From Billgrantia antri (lineage in GTDB: Bacteria > Pseudomonadota > Gammaproteobacteria > Pseudomonadales > Halomonadaceae), in the NCBI RefSeq assembly GCF_019430905.1, contig NZ_JAHYCA010000001.1, positions 667,095 to 731,094 on the forward strand: 64,000 nucleotides of DNA. Direction: 5' to 3'. The position numbers and the translations under genes are program-made. The notes under the pieces are model-generated. The model ran no database searches, was not told where the DNA came from, and was given only the letters and a program-made list of their open reading frames with translations. Shown one piece after another: positions 20,938 through 31,740 of the stretch. Each line of letters opens with the position of its first letter. Positions within the stretch are counted from its first letter, which is position 1.

Positions 20938-21410
20938 GCCTCGAGCTGGCGCCGCATGATGGTGACCTCTTCACCGCGGTAGCTCAGCTCCTCGTGGTCA
21001 CGCCAGCCGAGCCGACGGTAGAGCGCCTGCTGGTCGGGGGTGAACAGATAGAACCGATGCACGCCGCAGTCGGTGGCTTCCTGCTCGACCCGCCGGATCA
21101 ACGTCGAGGCGATGCCCTGCCCACGCCACTCCGGCAGCACGAACACCGAGGCCAGCCAGGGCGTGAGTTCGCGGCGGCTGTCCATGTCCTCGGCCAATAG
21201 CGCCGCAGTCCCCACCGGCTGATCGCCTTCCATAGCCACGAACACCGATGGCACGCCGCCGTCGCCGCATTCCCGGCGCAAGGCCTCGCGCCAGGTGTCG
21301 GCCGCATAGCCGGGGTTGAGGTGTCCCCACTCGGCGAAGGTCCAGCTCGCCACGGTGGCGACATGATCCGAGTCGGGGCTCAGGCGTACGATAGTGATGG
21401 GTTGGTTCAT
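20934..21410 (-). CDS. GNAT-family N-acetyltransferase
   Basis: This 158-aa acetyltransferase shows the acetyl-CoA motif A (LASVFVLPEWRGQGIASTLIRRVEQEA) split over its usual R/Q-x-x-G-x-G/A pattern, and a C-terminal FYLFTPDQQALYRRLGW segment. The substrate is unknown. ATG 21410 is preferred over one two codons upstream because AGGA then has a six-base spacing. Its stop overlaps the zapE start, so the two are co-transcribed. Confidence 0.85.
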   Translation of the reverse strand: MNQPITIVRLSPDSDHVATVASWTFAEWGHLNPGYAADTWREALRRECGDGGVPSVFVAMEGDQPVGTAALLAEDMDSRRELTPWLASVFVLPEWRGQGIASTLIRRVEQEATDCGVHRFYLFTPDQQALYRRLGWRDHEELSYRGEEVTIMRRQLEA

Positions 21411-21578
21411 GCGCATTCCTATTGCTGAACAACGGGCGGCACCCGCTGCGGGGGGTTTCGTCGAGCGTTCGCCATCGTTCTCCGCTGCGCTTTGGCAGAT
21501 GACACAGAGCTTCTATCCTGAGACGAGATCGACCGATGAACGCCATGGCGCACTGGGTGCGCAGGCAAGGAGAGCATT

Positions 21579-22598
21579 ATGGCATTGCAATTGAAGCAAC
21601 TCGAAGATCAGACCCTCGTCATCACCGGTGCCACCAGCGGCATCGGCTTGGCCACCGCCCGACTGGCTGCCGATCGCGGCGCTCATCTGGTCGTCGCCGC
21701 CCGCGATGAGAGCGCCTTGCAGACGCTGGTGGAAGAGTTACACCAGCGTGGTGCAGATGCGGCATACGTGGTGGCCGACATCGGCGACCCCGAGCAGGTC
21801 CACGATATTGCCGAAACCGCCATCCATCACTTCGGCGGCTTCGATACCTGGATCAACAATGCCGGGGTTTCGCTGTTCGGCTACCTGACCGACCAGCCCC
21901 TCGAGGATCAGCGGCGCCTGTTCGAGACCGATTTCTGGGGTGTCGTCCACGGCTCGCTGGAGGCCGCCCGTCACCTGGGCATGCGCGCCGAGCGGCACGG
22001 CGGTGCGATCATCAACCTCGGATCGGTGGTCTCGGATCGCGCCATCCCGCTGCAAGGCATGTACTCGGCCTCGAAGCATGCGGTCAAGGGCTTCACCGAT
22101 GCGCTGCGCATGGAACTCGAGGCGCTGGGAGCACCGGTATCGATCACCCTGGTCAAACCCGGCAGTATCGCCACTCCCTTCCCGCACCACGCCGGCAACC
22201 ATATGGACGTCGAACCCACTCTGCCACCGCCCCTCTACGAGCCGAGCGTGGTGGCCGAGGCCATTCTGCACTGCGCCGAGCATCCGCGGCGCGACATCCG
22301 AGTGGGCGGCGCCAGCCAAGGCATCGCACTGCTGGGCCAACTGGCACCGAGACTGGCCGATCGCGTCATGGAACGCAGCATGATCCGCCAGCAGCAAACG
22401 AACCGTCCGCCCCAGCACGTCGGCGGCCTGCACCGGCCCGCGCCGGGCGTCTGGCAGCGAGCCGAGTACGGTCATCGGGTCGCCAGCAGGAGTCGTTATA
22501 CCCAGGCGGCGATGCATCCGGCGCTAACTGCCACAGCCATCGTCGGTGCCGTGCTCGGCGTCGCGGCCCTCACCGGCTCGGCGCGCCGCAAGCGTTAG
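21579..22598 (+). CDS. short-chain dehydrogenase/reductase with C-terminal membrane tail
   Basis: The 339-aa SDR has the NAD(P) motif TGATSGIG at residues 16-23, NNAG near residue 90, and the catalytic Tyr162-x3-Lys166 in YSASK. It is longer than a classic SDR: about 80 extra residues end in a hydrophobic helix (ALTATAIVGAVLGVAALTGS) and a basic tail RRKR, so it may be tail-anchored. GGAGAG precedes the ATG. The substrate is unknown. It converges on astB with a 31-base gap. Confidence 0.88.
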   Translation: MALQLKQLEDQTLVITGATSGIGLATARLAADRGAHLVVAARDESALQTLVEELHQRGADAAYVVADIGDPEQVHDIAETAIHHFGGFDTWINNAGVSLFGYLTDQPLEDQRRLFETDFWGVVHGSLEAARHLGMRAERHGGAIINLGSVVSDRAIPLQGMYSASKHAVKGFTDALRMELEALGAPVSITLVKPGSIATPFPHHAGNHMDVEPTLPPPLYEPSVVAEAILHCAEHPRRDIRVGGASQGIALLGQLAPRLADRVMERSMIRQQQTNRPPQHVGGLHRPAPGVWQRAEYGHRVASRSRYTQAAMHPALTATAIVGAVLGVAALTGSARRKR

Positions 22599-22629
22599 TA
22601 ATTTCCGGCACGCGCTCTTCGTTGGTGGA

Positions 22630-23997
22630 CTACCCCAGCTGGAACGGGTAGACCGAGCCGATCTCGAGGAGGCGCGTCAGCTCGTCCAGCGCGGTGAGGG
22701 TCTCGTCGGCCAACTGCGGGTCGGCGAGGTCGTCGGGCGCCAACCGGTCGCGGTAGTGACGCTCGACCCAGGCGGTCAGCTCATCGTGCAGGGTATCGGT
22801 GAGCAGTACCCGTCCGGTCAGCGCGGCACGCTCCTCGGCGGAGAGCACCACCCGCAGGCGCAGGCAGGCGGGGCCGCCGCCGTTGCGCATGCTCTGCTTG
22901 ACGTCCTTGACGATCACCTCACCGATTGGATTGTGACCGGCCAGCAGCAGGTCCTGGATGGTGCGCCACACCGCCTCGCGCTCTTGGCACTCGCCGGGAA
23001 CCACCAGGGTCATGCTGCCGTCGGGGTTGCTCAGTAGCTGCGAATTGAACAGGTAGGAGGCCACGGCGTCTTCCATGCTCACCGCCTCGCTGGGCACCCG
23101 CACCGGAATCAGCGGCGTCGACATCTTGCTGCGCAGCTCATCGAGGGTGGCCTGCTCGTCGAGGAAGGCCATCTCGTGGTAGAGCAGCACCGGTCCGTTG
23201 CCCACCGCGATGACGTCGTTGTGGAATACACCGGCGTCGATGGCATCGGGATGCTGCTGGGCGAAGACCGTCTGCGCCGTAGCCAGGCCGTGCTGGCGGG
23301 CCACCGCCTGGCTCGCTTCCAGGGTCTGGCGTGCGGGAAAGCGCTGGGGCTCGCGACTCTCGCCAGGGCCGCTGCCGAAGGCCTGGCGACCGTAGACGTA
23401 GAGGTGCACGCCGGGCTCACCGTGCTCACCACACAGCCGGGTGTGGTTGGCCGCGCCCTCGTCGGAGAAGGCGGGGGTGGCCGGCAGCACCGGATGATGA
23501 GCGAAGTGGGTCTCGTGGCGGAAGATCGCCGCCAGCACGCGGCCGGTGGTTTCCGGTTCCAGGAAACGATGGAAGCTCGACTGCAGGTTGGCCGGGGTGA
23601 AGTGCACCCGGCCGTCCGGCGCGTCGCGGCTGGGTGTCACCGTGCCGGCGTTGGCCGTCCACATGCTGGAGGCCGAACACACCGCACGCAGTACCTGGGG
23701 CGCCTCTTTGGCCGCCCGCGCCAGCACCTCGCGGTTGCTGCCAGTGAAGCCGAGCGAGCGCAGCGCACCGAGGTCGGGGCGCTGCTGGGGCGGCAGCACG
23801 CCCTGAGCGTAGCCGGCGTCCATCAGCGACTTCATCTTGGCCAGACCCTGCAGCGCCGCCTCGCGGGGATTGGAGACCAGCCCACCGTGACGCATCGAGG
23901 CCACGTTGCCATGGGCCAGGCCCGAGTAGTTGTGGGTCGGACCCACCAGGCCGTCGAAATTGACTTCCCGGTAGTCGGCGTGCGTCGTCTGGCTCAT
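22630..23997 (-). CDS. astB: N-succinylarginine dihydrolase
   Basis: AstB/AruB hydrolyses N2-succinylarginine to succinylornithine, CO2 and ammonia in the AST pathway. The 455-aa product begins with the conserved [20 protein letters not shown] and has the catalytic cysteine in [11 protein letters not shown] near the C-terminus. The ATG overlaps the astD stop by 4 bases; the much longer open frame upstream is astD read in another frame. It is the last gene of the aruCFGDB run; no succinylglutamate desuccinylase (astE) follows. Confidence 0.96.
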   Translation of the reverse strand: MSQTTHADYREVNFDGLVGPTHNYSGLAHGNVASMRHGGLVSNPREAALQGLAKMKSLMDAGYAQGVLPPQQRPDLGALRSLGFTGSNREVLARAAKEAPQVLRAVCSASSMWTANAGTVTPSRDAPDGRVHFTPANLQSSFHRFLEPETTGRVLAAIFRHETHFAHHPVLPATPAFSDEGAANHTRLCGEHGEPGVHLYVYGRQAFGSGPGESREPQRFPARQTLEASQAVARQHGLATAQTVFAQQHPDAIDAGVFHNDVIAVGNGPVLLYHEMAFLDEQATLDELRSKMSTPLIPVRVPSEAVSMEDAVASYLFNSQLLSNPDGSMTLVVPGECQEREAVWRTIQDLLLAGHNPIGEVIVKDVKQSMRNGGGPACLRLRVVLSAEERAALTGRVLLTDTLHDELTAWVERHYRDRLAPDDLADPQLADETLTALDELTRLLEIGSVYPFQLG

Positions 23998-25463
23998 AAC
24001 ACCACTCCCGGCGGCAGGTTGTCGGGCAAGCTCAGGGTTTCGGCCTCTATCGAGGCTACCGGATAGGCGCAGTAGTCCGCCGCGTAATAGGCACTGGGAC
24101 GGTGGTTGCCGCTGATGCCCACGCCGCCGAAGGGTGCGTCGCCGGAGGCGCCAGTGGTCTGGCGGTTCCAGTTGACGATGCCGGCACGGATGCGCAGCAG
24201 GAAGTCGTCCCAATCGGTGCGCTCGCCGCCAATCAAGCCGGCGGCCAGCCCGTAGCGGGTATCGTTGGCGAGCCGCAGGGCCTCGCCCCAGTCGTGGTAG
24301 CGATAGACCTTGAGCAGCGGGCCGAAGTGCTCCTCGTCGGGAACGTCGAGACCGGTGACATCGATCAGCGCCGGCGACAATAGGCTGGTGCCCTCCTGCA
24401 GGCACTCCATGCGCGCCAGTACCACGCCGCCCAGTGCCTCCAGCTCCTCCTGGGCCTTGAGCAGGCCCTGGGCTGCCTCCGGGCTGACCAGGCCGCCGTA
24501 GAACGGCGCCGGCTCCTCGAACTGCCCGGCCACCCGCAGGCGGGCGATGGCGTCGACCAGTGCATCGAGCAGGTGGTCGCCGACCTGGCCCTCGGGCACG
24601 ATCAAACGCCGGGCACAGGTGCAACGCTGCCCACCGGAGAGGAAGGCCGATTGCAGGATGGTGAGCACCGCGGCGTCCTGGTCGTGCACTTCCTTGACCA
24701 CCAGCGGGTTGTTGCCGCCGAGTTCCAGCGCCAGGATCTTCTCCATCTGGTCGGCGAACTGGCGATTGAGCAGACCACCCACGCGGGCGCTGCCGGTGAA
24801 CAGCAGCCCGTCTATGCCCGGGTGCGAGGAGAGCGCCTGGCCTACCGGCGCCGCACCCTGTACCAGGTTGATCACCCCCGCGGGCAGGCCCGCCTGCTGC
24901 CAGCACTGCAGGGTCAGATCGGCGGTCAGCGGGGTCTGCTCGCTGGGCTTGAACACCACCGTGTTGCCCGCCAGCAGCGCCGGCACCATGTGACCGTTGG
25001 GCAGGTGGCCGGGGAAGTTGTAGGGGCCGAACACCGCCATCACGCCGTGGGGGCGATGGCGCAGCACGGCGGTGGTGTCGCCGACGTCGCGGCTACGCTC
25101 GCCGGTGCGCTCCTGATAAGCGCGCGCCGAGATCGCCACCTTGCCGATCATGGCGCCCACCTCAGTGCGGGCTTCCCACAGCGGCTTTCCGGTCTCGGCG
25201 GCGATGGCGCGGGCCAGATCCTCGCGGTGGGTCTCTAGCCGCTCGCGGAAACGCTCTACCACGCTCAGGCGTTCGGCGAAGCCGAGCCGGGCCCAGCCTG
25301 GAAAAGCGCCGCGGGCGGCCTCCACCGCCTCGGCCACCTGACTGTCGCCGGCCGCCGCGCCCTGCCACAGGGTCTCGCCGGAAACCGGGTCGCGCTTGGT
25401 GAAGGAGGTCGCCTCGCCCGGCTGCCAGGTGCCGCCGATCATCAGCTGTTGCATCGCTTTCAT
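23994..25463 (-). CDS. astD: succinylglutamate-semialdehyde dehydrogenase
   Basis: This NAD-dependent aldehyde dehydrogenase oxidises succinylglutamate semialdehyde to succinylglutamate. The 489-aa protein shows [14 protein letters not shown], the catalytic Glu in [12 protein letters not shown] and the catalytic Cys in [17 protein letters not shown] lies before ATG 25463, which gives [13 protein letters not shown]; a longer upstream frame is a shadow of aruG. It overlaps aruG and astB by 4 bases each. Confidence 0.96.
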   Translation of the reverse strand: MKAMQQLMIGGTWQPGEATSFTKRDPVSGETLWQGAAAGDSQVAEAVEAARGAFPGWARLGFAERLSVVERFRERLETHREDLARAIAAETGKPLWEARTEVGAMIGKVAISARAYQERTGERSRDVGDTTAVLRHRPHGVMAVFGPYNFPGHLPNGHMVPALLAGNTVVFKPSEQTPLTADLTLQCWQQAGLPAGVINLVQGAAPVGQALSSHPGIDGLLFTGSARVGGLLNRQFADQMEKILALELGGNNPLVVKEVHDQDAAVLTILQSAFLSGGQRCTCARRLIVPEGQVGDHLLDALVDAIARLRVAGQFEEPAPFYGGLVSPEAAQGLLKAQEELEALGGVVLARMECLQEGTSLLSPALIDVTGLDVPDEEHFGPLLKVYRYHDWGEALRLANDTRYGLAAGLIGGERTDWDDFLLRIRAGIVNWNRQTTGASGDAPFGGVGISGNHRPSAYYAADYCAYPVASIEAETLSLPDNLPPGVVL

Positions 25464-26506
25464 GAAATCTCCTCGGTATCCAGTACGCGCAGCGCATCGC
25501 CGGCCGTCACGCCCAGGCGCTGTGCCTCCGCCTCGCTCAGGGTGAGGGTGCCCTCCCCGTCGGGGCCGTGGGCCACCCAGGCGGCACGAAAATCGGCCAT
25601 CACGGTGCTCGCCGCCAGCCAGCGCGGGCGTGAGGGGGGCGGCTCGTCGCTGGCACGGATCTCGACCCGGCAACGGCGCGACTTGCGCACCGCGCGCACG
25701 TCATCGATGTAGGCCTCCACCGTCGGACCGCCGTCGAAGATGTCGATGAAGCCCTCCCAGCGCAGCCCCTCCTGCTTGAGCATGGCCAGCGCCGGGCGGG
25801 TGTCGCGGTGAACCTGACCGATGCAGGCCCGTGCCTCATCGGAAAGAAACGGCGTGTAGATCGGGAACTTGGGCATCAACTCGCCGATGAAGCTCTTCTG
25901 CCCCAGCCCGGTGAGGCGGTCGGCCTCGTCGAAGTCCATGGGAAAGAAGTGGCTGCCCAGGCACTCCCAGAAAGGGCTCTTGCCGCGCTCGTCGAACACC
26001 CCGCGCATCTCGGCCAGCACCTTGTCGGGGAACTGGTCGCGGAACTCGGCCATAAACAGCCAGCGCATCATCGACAGCAGCGCACCGTTGCGCTGGTGCG
26101 CGCGCGCCTTGCCGCGAAAGCCGGGACGCAAGAACAGCGAGGCCACCTCGGCATCGCCGGTGTGATCGGAGCTGAGGAACAGGGTGTCGATGGTGCGATG
26201 CAGGTCGAGCTGTACCGACGAGTGGGCCAGCGTGCCCACGCGATAGTGATAGAACGGCACCTCGCGCCCCACTTGGCCTTCTATCGCACAGCAGCCGGCC
26301 AGCTCACCGCTGTCCTCGTCTTCCAGCACGAAGAAGTAGTTGCGCCGGTCGGACGGGGTGCGCTGCTCGAAGGCGGCAACCGCGGCGGTGATCTTGTCGC
26401 TGAGAAACTCACGGTTGTCGGGCAGCGAGGTGAAGCCGACCCCGGTTTCGCGGGCGATCTTCTGCAGTTCGTCCAGGTCGCCCTCGGCAATCGGTCGAAT
26501 ACGCAT
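25460..26506 (-). CDS. aruG: arginine N-succinyltransferase, beta-type subunit
   Basis: AruG/AstA transfers succinate from succinyl-CoA to arginine. The 348-aa product starts MRIRPIAEGDLDEL and has the family blocks FTSLPDNREFL, FLRPGFRGKARAHQRNGALLS, FWECLGSHFFPMDFDEAD and DIFDGGPTVEAYIDDVRA, closest to the AruG form. The start is ATG 26506, whose A is the last base of the aruF stop (TGATG), so the two subunits are translationally coupled. Two subunits in tandem follow the Pseudomonas arrangement rather than the single AstA of E. coli. Confidence 0.93.
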   Translation of the reverse strand: MRIRPIAEGDLDELQKIARETGVGFTSLPDNREFLSDKITAAVAAFEQRTPSDRRNYFFVLEDEDSGELAGCCAIEGQVGREVPFYHYRVGTLAHSSVQLDLHRTIDTLFLSSDHTGDAEVASLFLRPGFRGKARAHQRNGALLSMMRWLFMAEFRDQFPDKVLAEMRGVFDERGKSPFWECLGSHFFPMDFDEADRLTGLGQKSFIGELMPKFPIYTPFLSDEARACIGQVHRDTRPALAMLKQEGLRWEGFIDIFDGGPTVEAYIDDVRAVRKSRRCRVEIRASDEPPPSRPRWLAASTVMADFRAAWVAHGPDGEGTLTLSEAEAQRLGVTAGDALRVLDTEEIS

Positions 26507-27579
26507 CACAGCTCTCCCTCGTCGAAACCCGCTTCATCCTCGCCGTTGGACGGCAGCGCCAGCGGTGCGGCGAGTACCGCCCGCCCCTCCTCCACGCCGA
26601 GCAGCTCGGCGTGCTCCGGGGAGAGCATCAACTGGCCGGTGGGCGACAGCGCATAGCGCGCCACCACGCAGCGGAAGTCGGCCAGGCGCTGGTTGGCGAT
26701 CATCGCCGGCTCGGCGTCCGGCAGCGCATGGGCCGGCCGCACCCGTACCGGATGCCAGGCGGCACGGCGGAAGGTTTGCAGGCGGTCGCGCTCGCCCTTG
26801 ATTACCGGACCGGCGTCGAACAGGTCGACGTGGCGCGAGCGCATGAAGCCCTCGGCCAGCATCTCGGCCATGGCCGCCTCGTGGGCGGGGTGCTCGCGGC
26901 CGATGGCGGCGCGCGCCTGGGGGGTGAGCAGTGCCAGATAGAGCGGAAACTGCGGCATCACCTCGGCGATGAAGCTCTTCGAGCGCACCCCGGCGAGATA
27001 GTTGATGTCGTGGTAGTCGCGCACGAAGAAGTGGCGCCCAACGCTGTTCCAGAACGGCGATTCGCCCTGCTCGTCGAGATAGCCTGGAAAGGCCATCGCC
27101 AGCACCTCGGCGAAACGCTCCGGGTACTGGGCAATGAACATTAGCCGCGCGCGGCGCAGCAGGCTCTCGGCGCTGGTGCCGCGGTAGCGCGGGTCCAGCG
27201 ACAGCGCACACAGCTGGGTGGTCTCGGAGACCTCGTGGGAGAGCGACAGGGTCTGCACCTCGCGACGTACGTTGAGCTGCTGCGAGGCGTGGATCAGCGT
27301 CTCCTGGCGGTAGGTGTAGTAGGCCTCCCGCGCGCCGGCCTCGGCGCGCAGGGTGGCGGTACCCACCACCTCATCGCGCTCGAGATCCTCGAGCACGAAG
27401 GTGTAGTGCTCGTCGCCGGGGAAGTCCACCTCGCGCCCGAACGACTGCCGCGAGCGGGCAATGCGCTCCTCGAGGCGGTCGCGATGCGCCGGCAGGTTGG
27501 TCAGGCTCGGCGTGGCCAAGCCCGCCAGCCGCTCCAGGGCCGGCAGGTCGGCCGGCCGAACGGGGCGTACGACCATCAT
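26506..27579 (-). CDS. aruF: arginine N-succinyltransferase, alpha-type subunit
   Basis: This is the partner subunit of AruG, 357 aa, starting MMVVRPVRPADLPALERL. It contains LSLDPRYRGTSAESLLRRARLM, FWNSVGRHFFVRDYHDINYLAG and DLFDAGPVIKGERDRL. AGGAG lies eight bases before the ATG; the open frame further upstream is a shadow of aruC. The C-terminus carries an acidic tail (NGEDEAGFDEGEL) that is not part of the acyltransferase core. It shows clear family resemblance to AruG, consistent with an old duplication. Confidence 0.92.
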   Translation of the reverse strand: MMVVRPVRPADLPALERLAGLATPSLTNLPAHRDRLEERIARSRQSFGREVDFPGDEHYTFVLEDLERDEVVGTATLRAEAGAREAYYTYRQETLIHASQQLNVRREVQTLSLSHEVSETTQLCALSLDPRYRGTSAESLLRRARLMFIAQYPERFAEVLAMAFPGYLDEQGESPFWNSVGRHFFVRDYHDINYLAGVRSKSFIAEVMPQFPLYLALLTPQARAAIGREHPAHEAAMAEMLAEGFMRSRHVDLFDAGPVIKGERDRLQTFRRAAWHPVRVRPAHALPDAEPAMIANQRLADFRCVVARYALSPTGQLMLSPEHAELLGVEEGRAVLAAPLALPSNGEDEAGFDEGEL

Positions 27580-27632
27580 GGCGGGATCTCCTGGTCGATT
27601 GGCGGTGGCGTGTTGCATGGCTCGGCCAGCTT

Positions 27633-28847
27633 TCACTTGGCTGCCACCATCCGCTCGATGGCACGCTCCAGCCGCGCCATGCCCTCGGCGATGTCGGCCT
27701 CGGGGATCACTAGCGAGGGGGCCATGCGCAGCACGTTGGGGCCGGCGATCAGGGCCATCACGCCCTCCTCGATGGCCAGCGGCAGGATGTCCTTGGCCCG
27801 GCCCTCGTACTCGGGTGTCATCTCGGCGCCGATCAGCAGGCCCATACCACGGATCTCCTTGAACACGCCGTGCTTGCGGTTGATCGCCTCGAGGTGCTCG
27901 CGGAACAGGTCGTGGCGCTGCTTGACCCCGTTGAGGACTTCGGGCGTGTCGATATGTTCGACGGCCGCCAGGGCCACGGCCGAGGCCAGCGCGTTGCCGC
28001 CGTAGGTGGAGCCGTGAGTGCCGATGGCCAGCGCCGGGGCGACCCGGTCGGTGGTCAGCATGGCGCCGATGGGGAAGCCGCCGCCCAGCGCCTTGGCACT
28101 GGTGAGGATGTCCGGCTCGATGCCGTACTCCATGTAGGCGTAGAGCGAGCCGGTCCGCCCCACGCCGGTCTGCACCTCGTCGAAGATCAACAGCGCGTCG
28201 TGGGCATCGCACAGGTCGCGCAGCCCCTGCAGAAACTCCTGGGTGGCCGGCATGATGCCGCCCTCGCCCTGCATCGGCTCGACCATCACCGCACAGGTGT
28301 CGTCATTGATCAGCTCGCGCACGCTGTCGAGGTTGTTGAATTCTCCGTGGACGATACCGCCCGGGACCGGACCGAAGCCCTGGGAGTACTTGGGCTGCCC
28401 CCCGACGCTGACGGTGAAGAAGGTGCGGCCATGGAAGGACTGGCGGAACGACACGATGCGATGCTTGTGCTCGCCGAAGTTGTCGTGGGCCCAGCGCCGT
28501 GCCAGCTTGAGCGCCGCCTCGTTGGCCTCGCCGCCGGAGGAGCAGAAGTAGGCCTTGTCGGCGAAGGTGCGCTCCACCAGGGTCTTGGCCAGCTTGAGCG
28601 AGGGCTCGTTGGTGTAGACGTTGGAGAGGTGCCAAAGTTTATTGCCCTGCTCGGTGAGTGCCTCGACCAGTACCGGATGGCAGTGACCCAGGGAGTTCAC
28701 GGCGATACCGCCGGCGAAATCGATGTATTCACGCCCCTCCTGGTCCCAAAGACGGCTGCCCTCGCCGCGCACCGGAATGACTTTCTGCGGAGAGTAGTTC
28801 GGCACCATGTACCGGTCGAAGTCGGCGCGGGTCGGGGTATGGCTCAT
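27633..28847 (-). CDS. aruC: succinylornithine/acetylornithine aminotransferase
   Basis: This PLP-dependent aminotransferase converts succinylornithine to succinylglutamate semialdehyde and can also act in arginine synthesis. The 404-aa product has [44 protein letters not shown] and the PLP lysine in [16 protein letters not shown] 28847 is preferred over one four codons earlier because GGAG is spaced six bases from it. It is the first enzyme gene of the cluster, 150 bases after the ArgR-like regulator. Confidence 0.93.
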   Translation of the reverse strand: MSHTPTRADFDRYMVPNYSPQKVIPVRGEGSRLWDQEGREYIDFAGGIAVNSLGHCHPVLVEALTEQGNKLWHLSNVYTNEPSLKLAKTLVERTFADKAYFCSSGGEANEAALKLARRWAHDNFGEHKHRIVSFRQSFHGRTFFTVSVGGQPKYSQGFGPVPGGIVHGEFNNLDSVRELINDDTCAVMVEPMQGEGGIMPATQEFLQGLRDLCDAHDALLIFDEVQTGVGRTGSLYAYMEYGIEPDILTSAKALGGGFPIGAMLTTDRVAPALAIGTHGSTYGGNALASAVALAAVEHIDTPEVLNGVKQRHDLFREHLEAINRKHGVFKEIRGMGLLIGAEMTPEYEGRAKDILPLAIEEGVMALIAGPNVLRMAPSLVIPEADIAEGMARLERAIERMVAAK

Positions 28848-28997
28848 CTCGGTCTCCATTCGTGCAAGGGGAATTAGCAACGCAACGATGTCACTCGAGT
28901 ATAAGGAGCCAGGCCGGCGCCGGCTTTCAGCAATGAGACCCCGATTTGTATAAAAGGGCTGTCGTCTTGAGGAAAGACACGCTGCGAACCCGGCCCG

Positions 28998-29972
28998 TCA
29001 AAGGCGCTCTTCGCGTGGGGTCACGCCGAAGTGGTTGCGGTAGGCGGTAGAAAAGTGGGCGGGTGAGGAGAAGCCCGTTTTCATGGCGATCTCGCCGGCG
29101 GGCAGGTCGCTCTCGCGCAGCAGGCGCCGCGCTTCCTTCAGGCGCAGGTCTAGGTAGTAGCGTCCCGGCACGGCCTGCAGGTACTTCTTGAACAGCCGCT
29201 CGAGCTGACGGCGAGAGATGCCGAGATGCTCGGCCAATTCATGGGTAGTCAGCGGCTCCTCGATGTTGGCCTCCATCAGCATCACGGCGTCCACCAGCGG
29301 TGCCGGAGCGTGCCCCAGGCGGGCGCGCAGCGGCACCTGCTGCGGCTCGTCGGCCATGCGCACGCGCTCCAGCACGAAGTGCTCGGAGACGCGCTCGGCC
29401 AGTTCGCTGCCATGGTGGGACGCGATCAGCGTCATCATCATGTCCATCGCCGCGGTGCCGCCGCCGCAGGTGAGCCGATCGCGGTCGATCTCGAACAGCT
29501 GCTGGGTGAGACGCACACGAGGGAAGGCGCGGGTGAAAGCGGCGAAACGCTGCCACGGGAGCGTGGCCCTATAGCCATCCAGCACACCGGCACGGGCCAG
29601 CAGTTCGGTTCCCCCACCGACCCCCACCAATACCACACCGCTGCGCCCGAGCAGGCGCAACTGGCCAGTCAGGACGCTCTCGTGGGTGGCTGGCAACGGG
29701 CTCGGGGCGCAGACGATCAGCAAGTCCAGTTCGATCGATGCCAGTTCGAAGGGCGTGCAGGCCGCCTGGCTGATATCGGCCATGCTGACGACCTCGCCGC
29801 CCTCGGGCGTGAACGCCTGGAGTCGATACAGCCGCTGACCGGTCAGCTGGTTGACCACCATCAACGGCTCGAGTGCGCAGGCCTGGGCCAAGAGCGAAAA
29901 GCCCGGTAGCGTCAGTACGCCGACCCAGCGGGTCTTGGCCAAGCGAGAAGGGACGGTGGGGGTGTGAGGCAT
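28998..29972 (-). CDS. argR: AraC/GlxA-family regulator, ArgR-like
   Basis: The 324-aa regulator has an N-terminal DJ-1/PfpI-like amidotransferase domain (LTLPGFSLLAQACALEPL, GVGGGTELLARAGVLDGYRAT) and a C-terminal AraC double HTH (EPLTTHELAEHLGISRRQLERLF, then AMKTGFSSPAHFSTAYRNHFG with TPREERL). It resembles P. aeruginosa ArgR, the arginine-responsive activator of aru genes, and sits directly upstream of aruC in the same direction. ATG 29972 yields MPHTPTVPS; the longer frame is probably unused. The regulatory target is inferred from position and resemblance. Confidence 0.85.
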   Translation of the reverse strand: MPHTPTVPSRLAKTRWVGVLTLPGFSLLAQACALEPLMVVNQLTGQRLYRLQAFTPEGGEVVSMADISQAACTPFELASIELDLLIVCAPSPLPATHESVLTGQLRLLGRSGVVLVGVGGGTELLARAGVLDGYRATLPWQRFAAFTRAFPRVRLTQQLFEIDRDRLTCGGGTAAMDMMMTLIASHHGSELAERVSEHFVLERVRMADEPQQVPLRARLGHAPAPLVDAVMLMEANIEEPLTTHELAEHLGISRRQLERLFKKYLQAVPGRYYLDLRLKEARRLLRESDLPAGEIAMKTGFSSPAHFSTAYRNHFGVTPREERL

Positions 29973-30114
29973 TGCGCAGCGCCATGTGCCGGAGCGAAGC
30001 AGAAATGGTACTCGATCGGCCGCGTTGGCAATACCATGCACGTGGCCCGCCCCGGCCACAGGCACCGTCCCGCCATGGGGACAGCCCAGGCCTGGGCGAA
30101 CCGATGACAGCGGA

Positions 30115-30324
30115 TCAGCCCGCGATCTTAGGGAGCAACACGAAAAGCAGGAAGCCGGCCACCAGGATCGCTACCCCCAGTACCAGCCAGTGCCAGCCCT
30201 TGGCCGGTCGCTTGGCCTCGGGCTGCTCGGCGTCGGGCTCGGGGTGCGCAAAATCCTCAGGCAGCTTCTCCTCCTTGAGGTGTTGCTTCTTCTCCTCCGC
30301 AGTCTTGCTCTCCCGGGTATCCAT
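30115..30324 (-). CDS. small single-helix membrane protein, unknown
   Basis: This 69-aa protein has a charged N-terminal half (many E, K and D residues), then one C-terminal membrane helix (WLVLGVAILVAGFLLFVLL) ending PKIAG. GGAG lies six bases before the ATG (AAAGGAGATGCCCC context). It sits between fabV and the ArgR-like gene. I do not recognise a family. Confidence 0.65.
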   Translation of the reverse strand: MDTRESKTAEEKKQHLKEEKLPEDFAHPEPDAEQPEAKRPAKGWHWLVLGVAILVAGFLLFVLLPKIAG

Positions 30325-30380
30325 GGGGCATCTCCTTTGACGCTGGATTCGCCCGCCATGGATCGTGCCCTATGGCGGGC

Positions 30381-31577
30381 CTATAACGTCACGACATCGA
30401 AGCTGACATCCGGGTTCACATCGGCCTCGTAGTCGACATCGTCGCGTTCGAACCCGAACAGCTTCAGAAACTCGTGCTTGTACCCAGCATAGTCGGTGAT
30501 CTGGAAGAGGTTCTCGCTGGTCACCTGGGGCCACAGCTCCTGGCACGCCTGCTGAACGTCGTCGCGCAGCTCCCAGTCGTCCAGGCGCACCCGCCCCGCT
30601 TCGTCGGTCGTCATTTCCCCGCCATATAGCCGTTCGCCAAACAGCCGGTTGAGCTGCTCGATGGTGCCCTCGTGCAAGCCCTTCTCCTTCATGATCCGAT
30701 AGGACATAGCGATGTAGAGTGGCATGACGGGAATGGCGGCGCTGGCCTGGGTCACCACCGATTTGAGCACCACCACGTTGGCGCCGCCGCCGGAGCTGTT
30801 GAGCCGCTCGTCGATCTCGCCGGCCGCCCGGTCGAGATCCTCCTTGGCCTTGCCCAGCGCGCCGTGCCAATAGATCGGCCAGGTAATCTCGGTGCCGATA
30901 TAGCTGAACGCCACGCTACGGGCCCCCGGAGCAAGAACGCCGGCCTTGTCCAGGGCGTCGATCCATAGCTCCCAGTCCTCGCCGCCCATCACCGCAATGG
31001 TATCCTCGACTTCCTGCTCGGTGGCGGGCTCGACCTCGGCCTCGATGATGGTGTCCTTGTTGGTGTCGATGGCGGTGGCACGATAGGTCTCGCCGATCGG
31101 CTTGAGCACTGAGCGCTTGACCTCGCCCGAGTCGGGCAGCCTGCGCACCGGCGAAGCCAGCGAGTAGATCACCAGGTCGACCTGACCCAAGTCCTGCTTG
31201 ATCATCTCGATGGCCTTGTCGCGAGCCTCGTGGGAAAAGGCATCGCCATTGATCGACTTGCTGTAGAGCCCTTCGGCCTTGGCGAACTTGTCGAAGGCGG
31301 CGGCGTTGTACCAGCCGGCGGTGCCGGGCTTCTTCTCGCTGCCGGGCTTCTCGAAGAACACGCCCAGGGTGTCGGCACCGTAGCCGAACGCCGCGGTGAT
31401 ACGTGCCGCCAGGCCGTAGCCGCTGGAGGCGCCGACCACCAGCACCTTCTTCGGCCCGTTGGCCTTGTCGAACTGACGGGCGCGGGTTGCTTCGATCTGC
31501 TCGAGGACGTTCTTCTCGCAGCCGACCGGGTGGGTAGTGGTACAGATGAAACCGCGGACCTTGGGTTTGATGATCAC
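30381..31577 (-). CDS. fabV: enoyl-ACP/trans-2-enoyl-CoA reductase FabV
   Basis: FabV reduces enoyl-ACP in fatty-acid elongation and is a triclosan-tolerant alternative to FabI. The 398-aa protein begins [20 protein letters not shown]. It has the cofactor-binding [12 protein letters not shown], the Y-x8-K active-site pair in [12 protein letters not shown], and [16 protein letters not shown]. Length matches the family. No other enoyl reductase gene is in the window. A GAGG-type site precedes the ATG. Confidence 0.96.
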   Translation of the reverse strand: MIIKPKVRGFICTTTHPVGCEKNVLEQIEATRARQFDKANGPKKVLVVGASSGYGLAARITAAFGYGADTLGVFFEKPGSEKKPGTAGWYNAAAFDKFAKAEGLYSKSINGDAFSHEARDKAIEMIKQDLGQVDLVIYSLASPVRRLPDSGEVKRSVLKPIGETYRATAIDTNKDTIIEAEVEPATEQEVEDTIAVMGGEDWELWIDALDKAGVLAPGARSVAFSYIGTEITWPIYWHGALGKAKEDLDRAAGEIDERLNSSGGGANVVVLKSVVTQASAAIPVMPLYIAMSYRIMKEKGLHEGTIEQLNRLFGERLYGGEMTTDEAGRVRLDDWELRDDVQQACQELWPQVTSENLFQITDYAGYKHEFLKLFGFERDDVDYEADVNPDVSFDVVTL

Positions 31578-31740
31578 GACAGACCTCGTTATTGGTGTTG
31601 CAGCGCCGCCCAGGGCGCCGAATCGGTACGAATGAGCAGTGGCGACATTCTAGCGACCATGCTGGCATCTGTCCGCACTTGAGCGACAATGCCACCTGGG
31701 GCACGATGCTACCCGGCAACGCCATGGCAGGAGGTGAGGT

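Noticed and set aside
22630..24906. astB as a 758-codon gene
   Set aside because: The extra N-terminal part is astD read out of frame; ATG 23997 gives the conserved start and the ATGA overlap.
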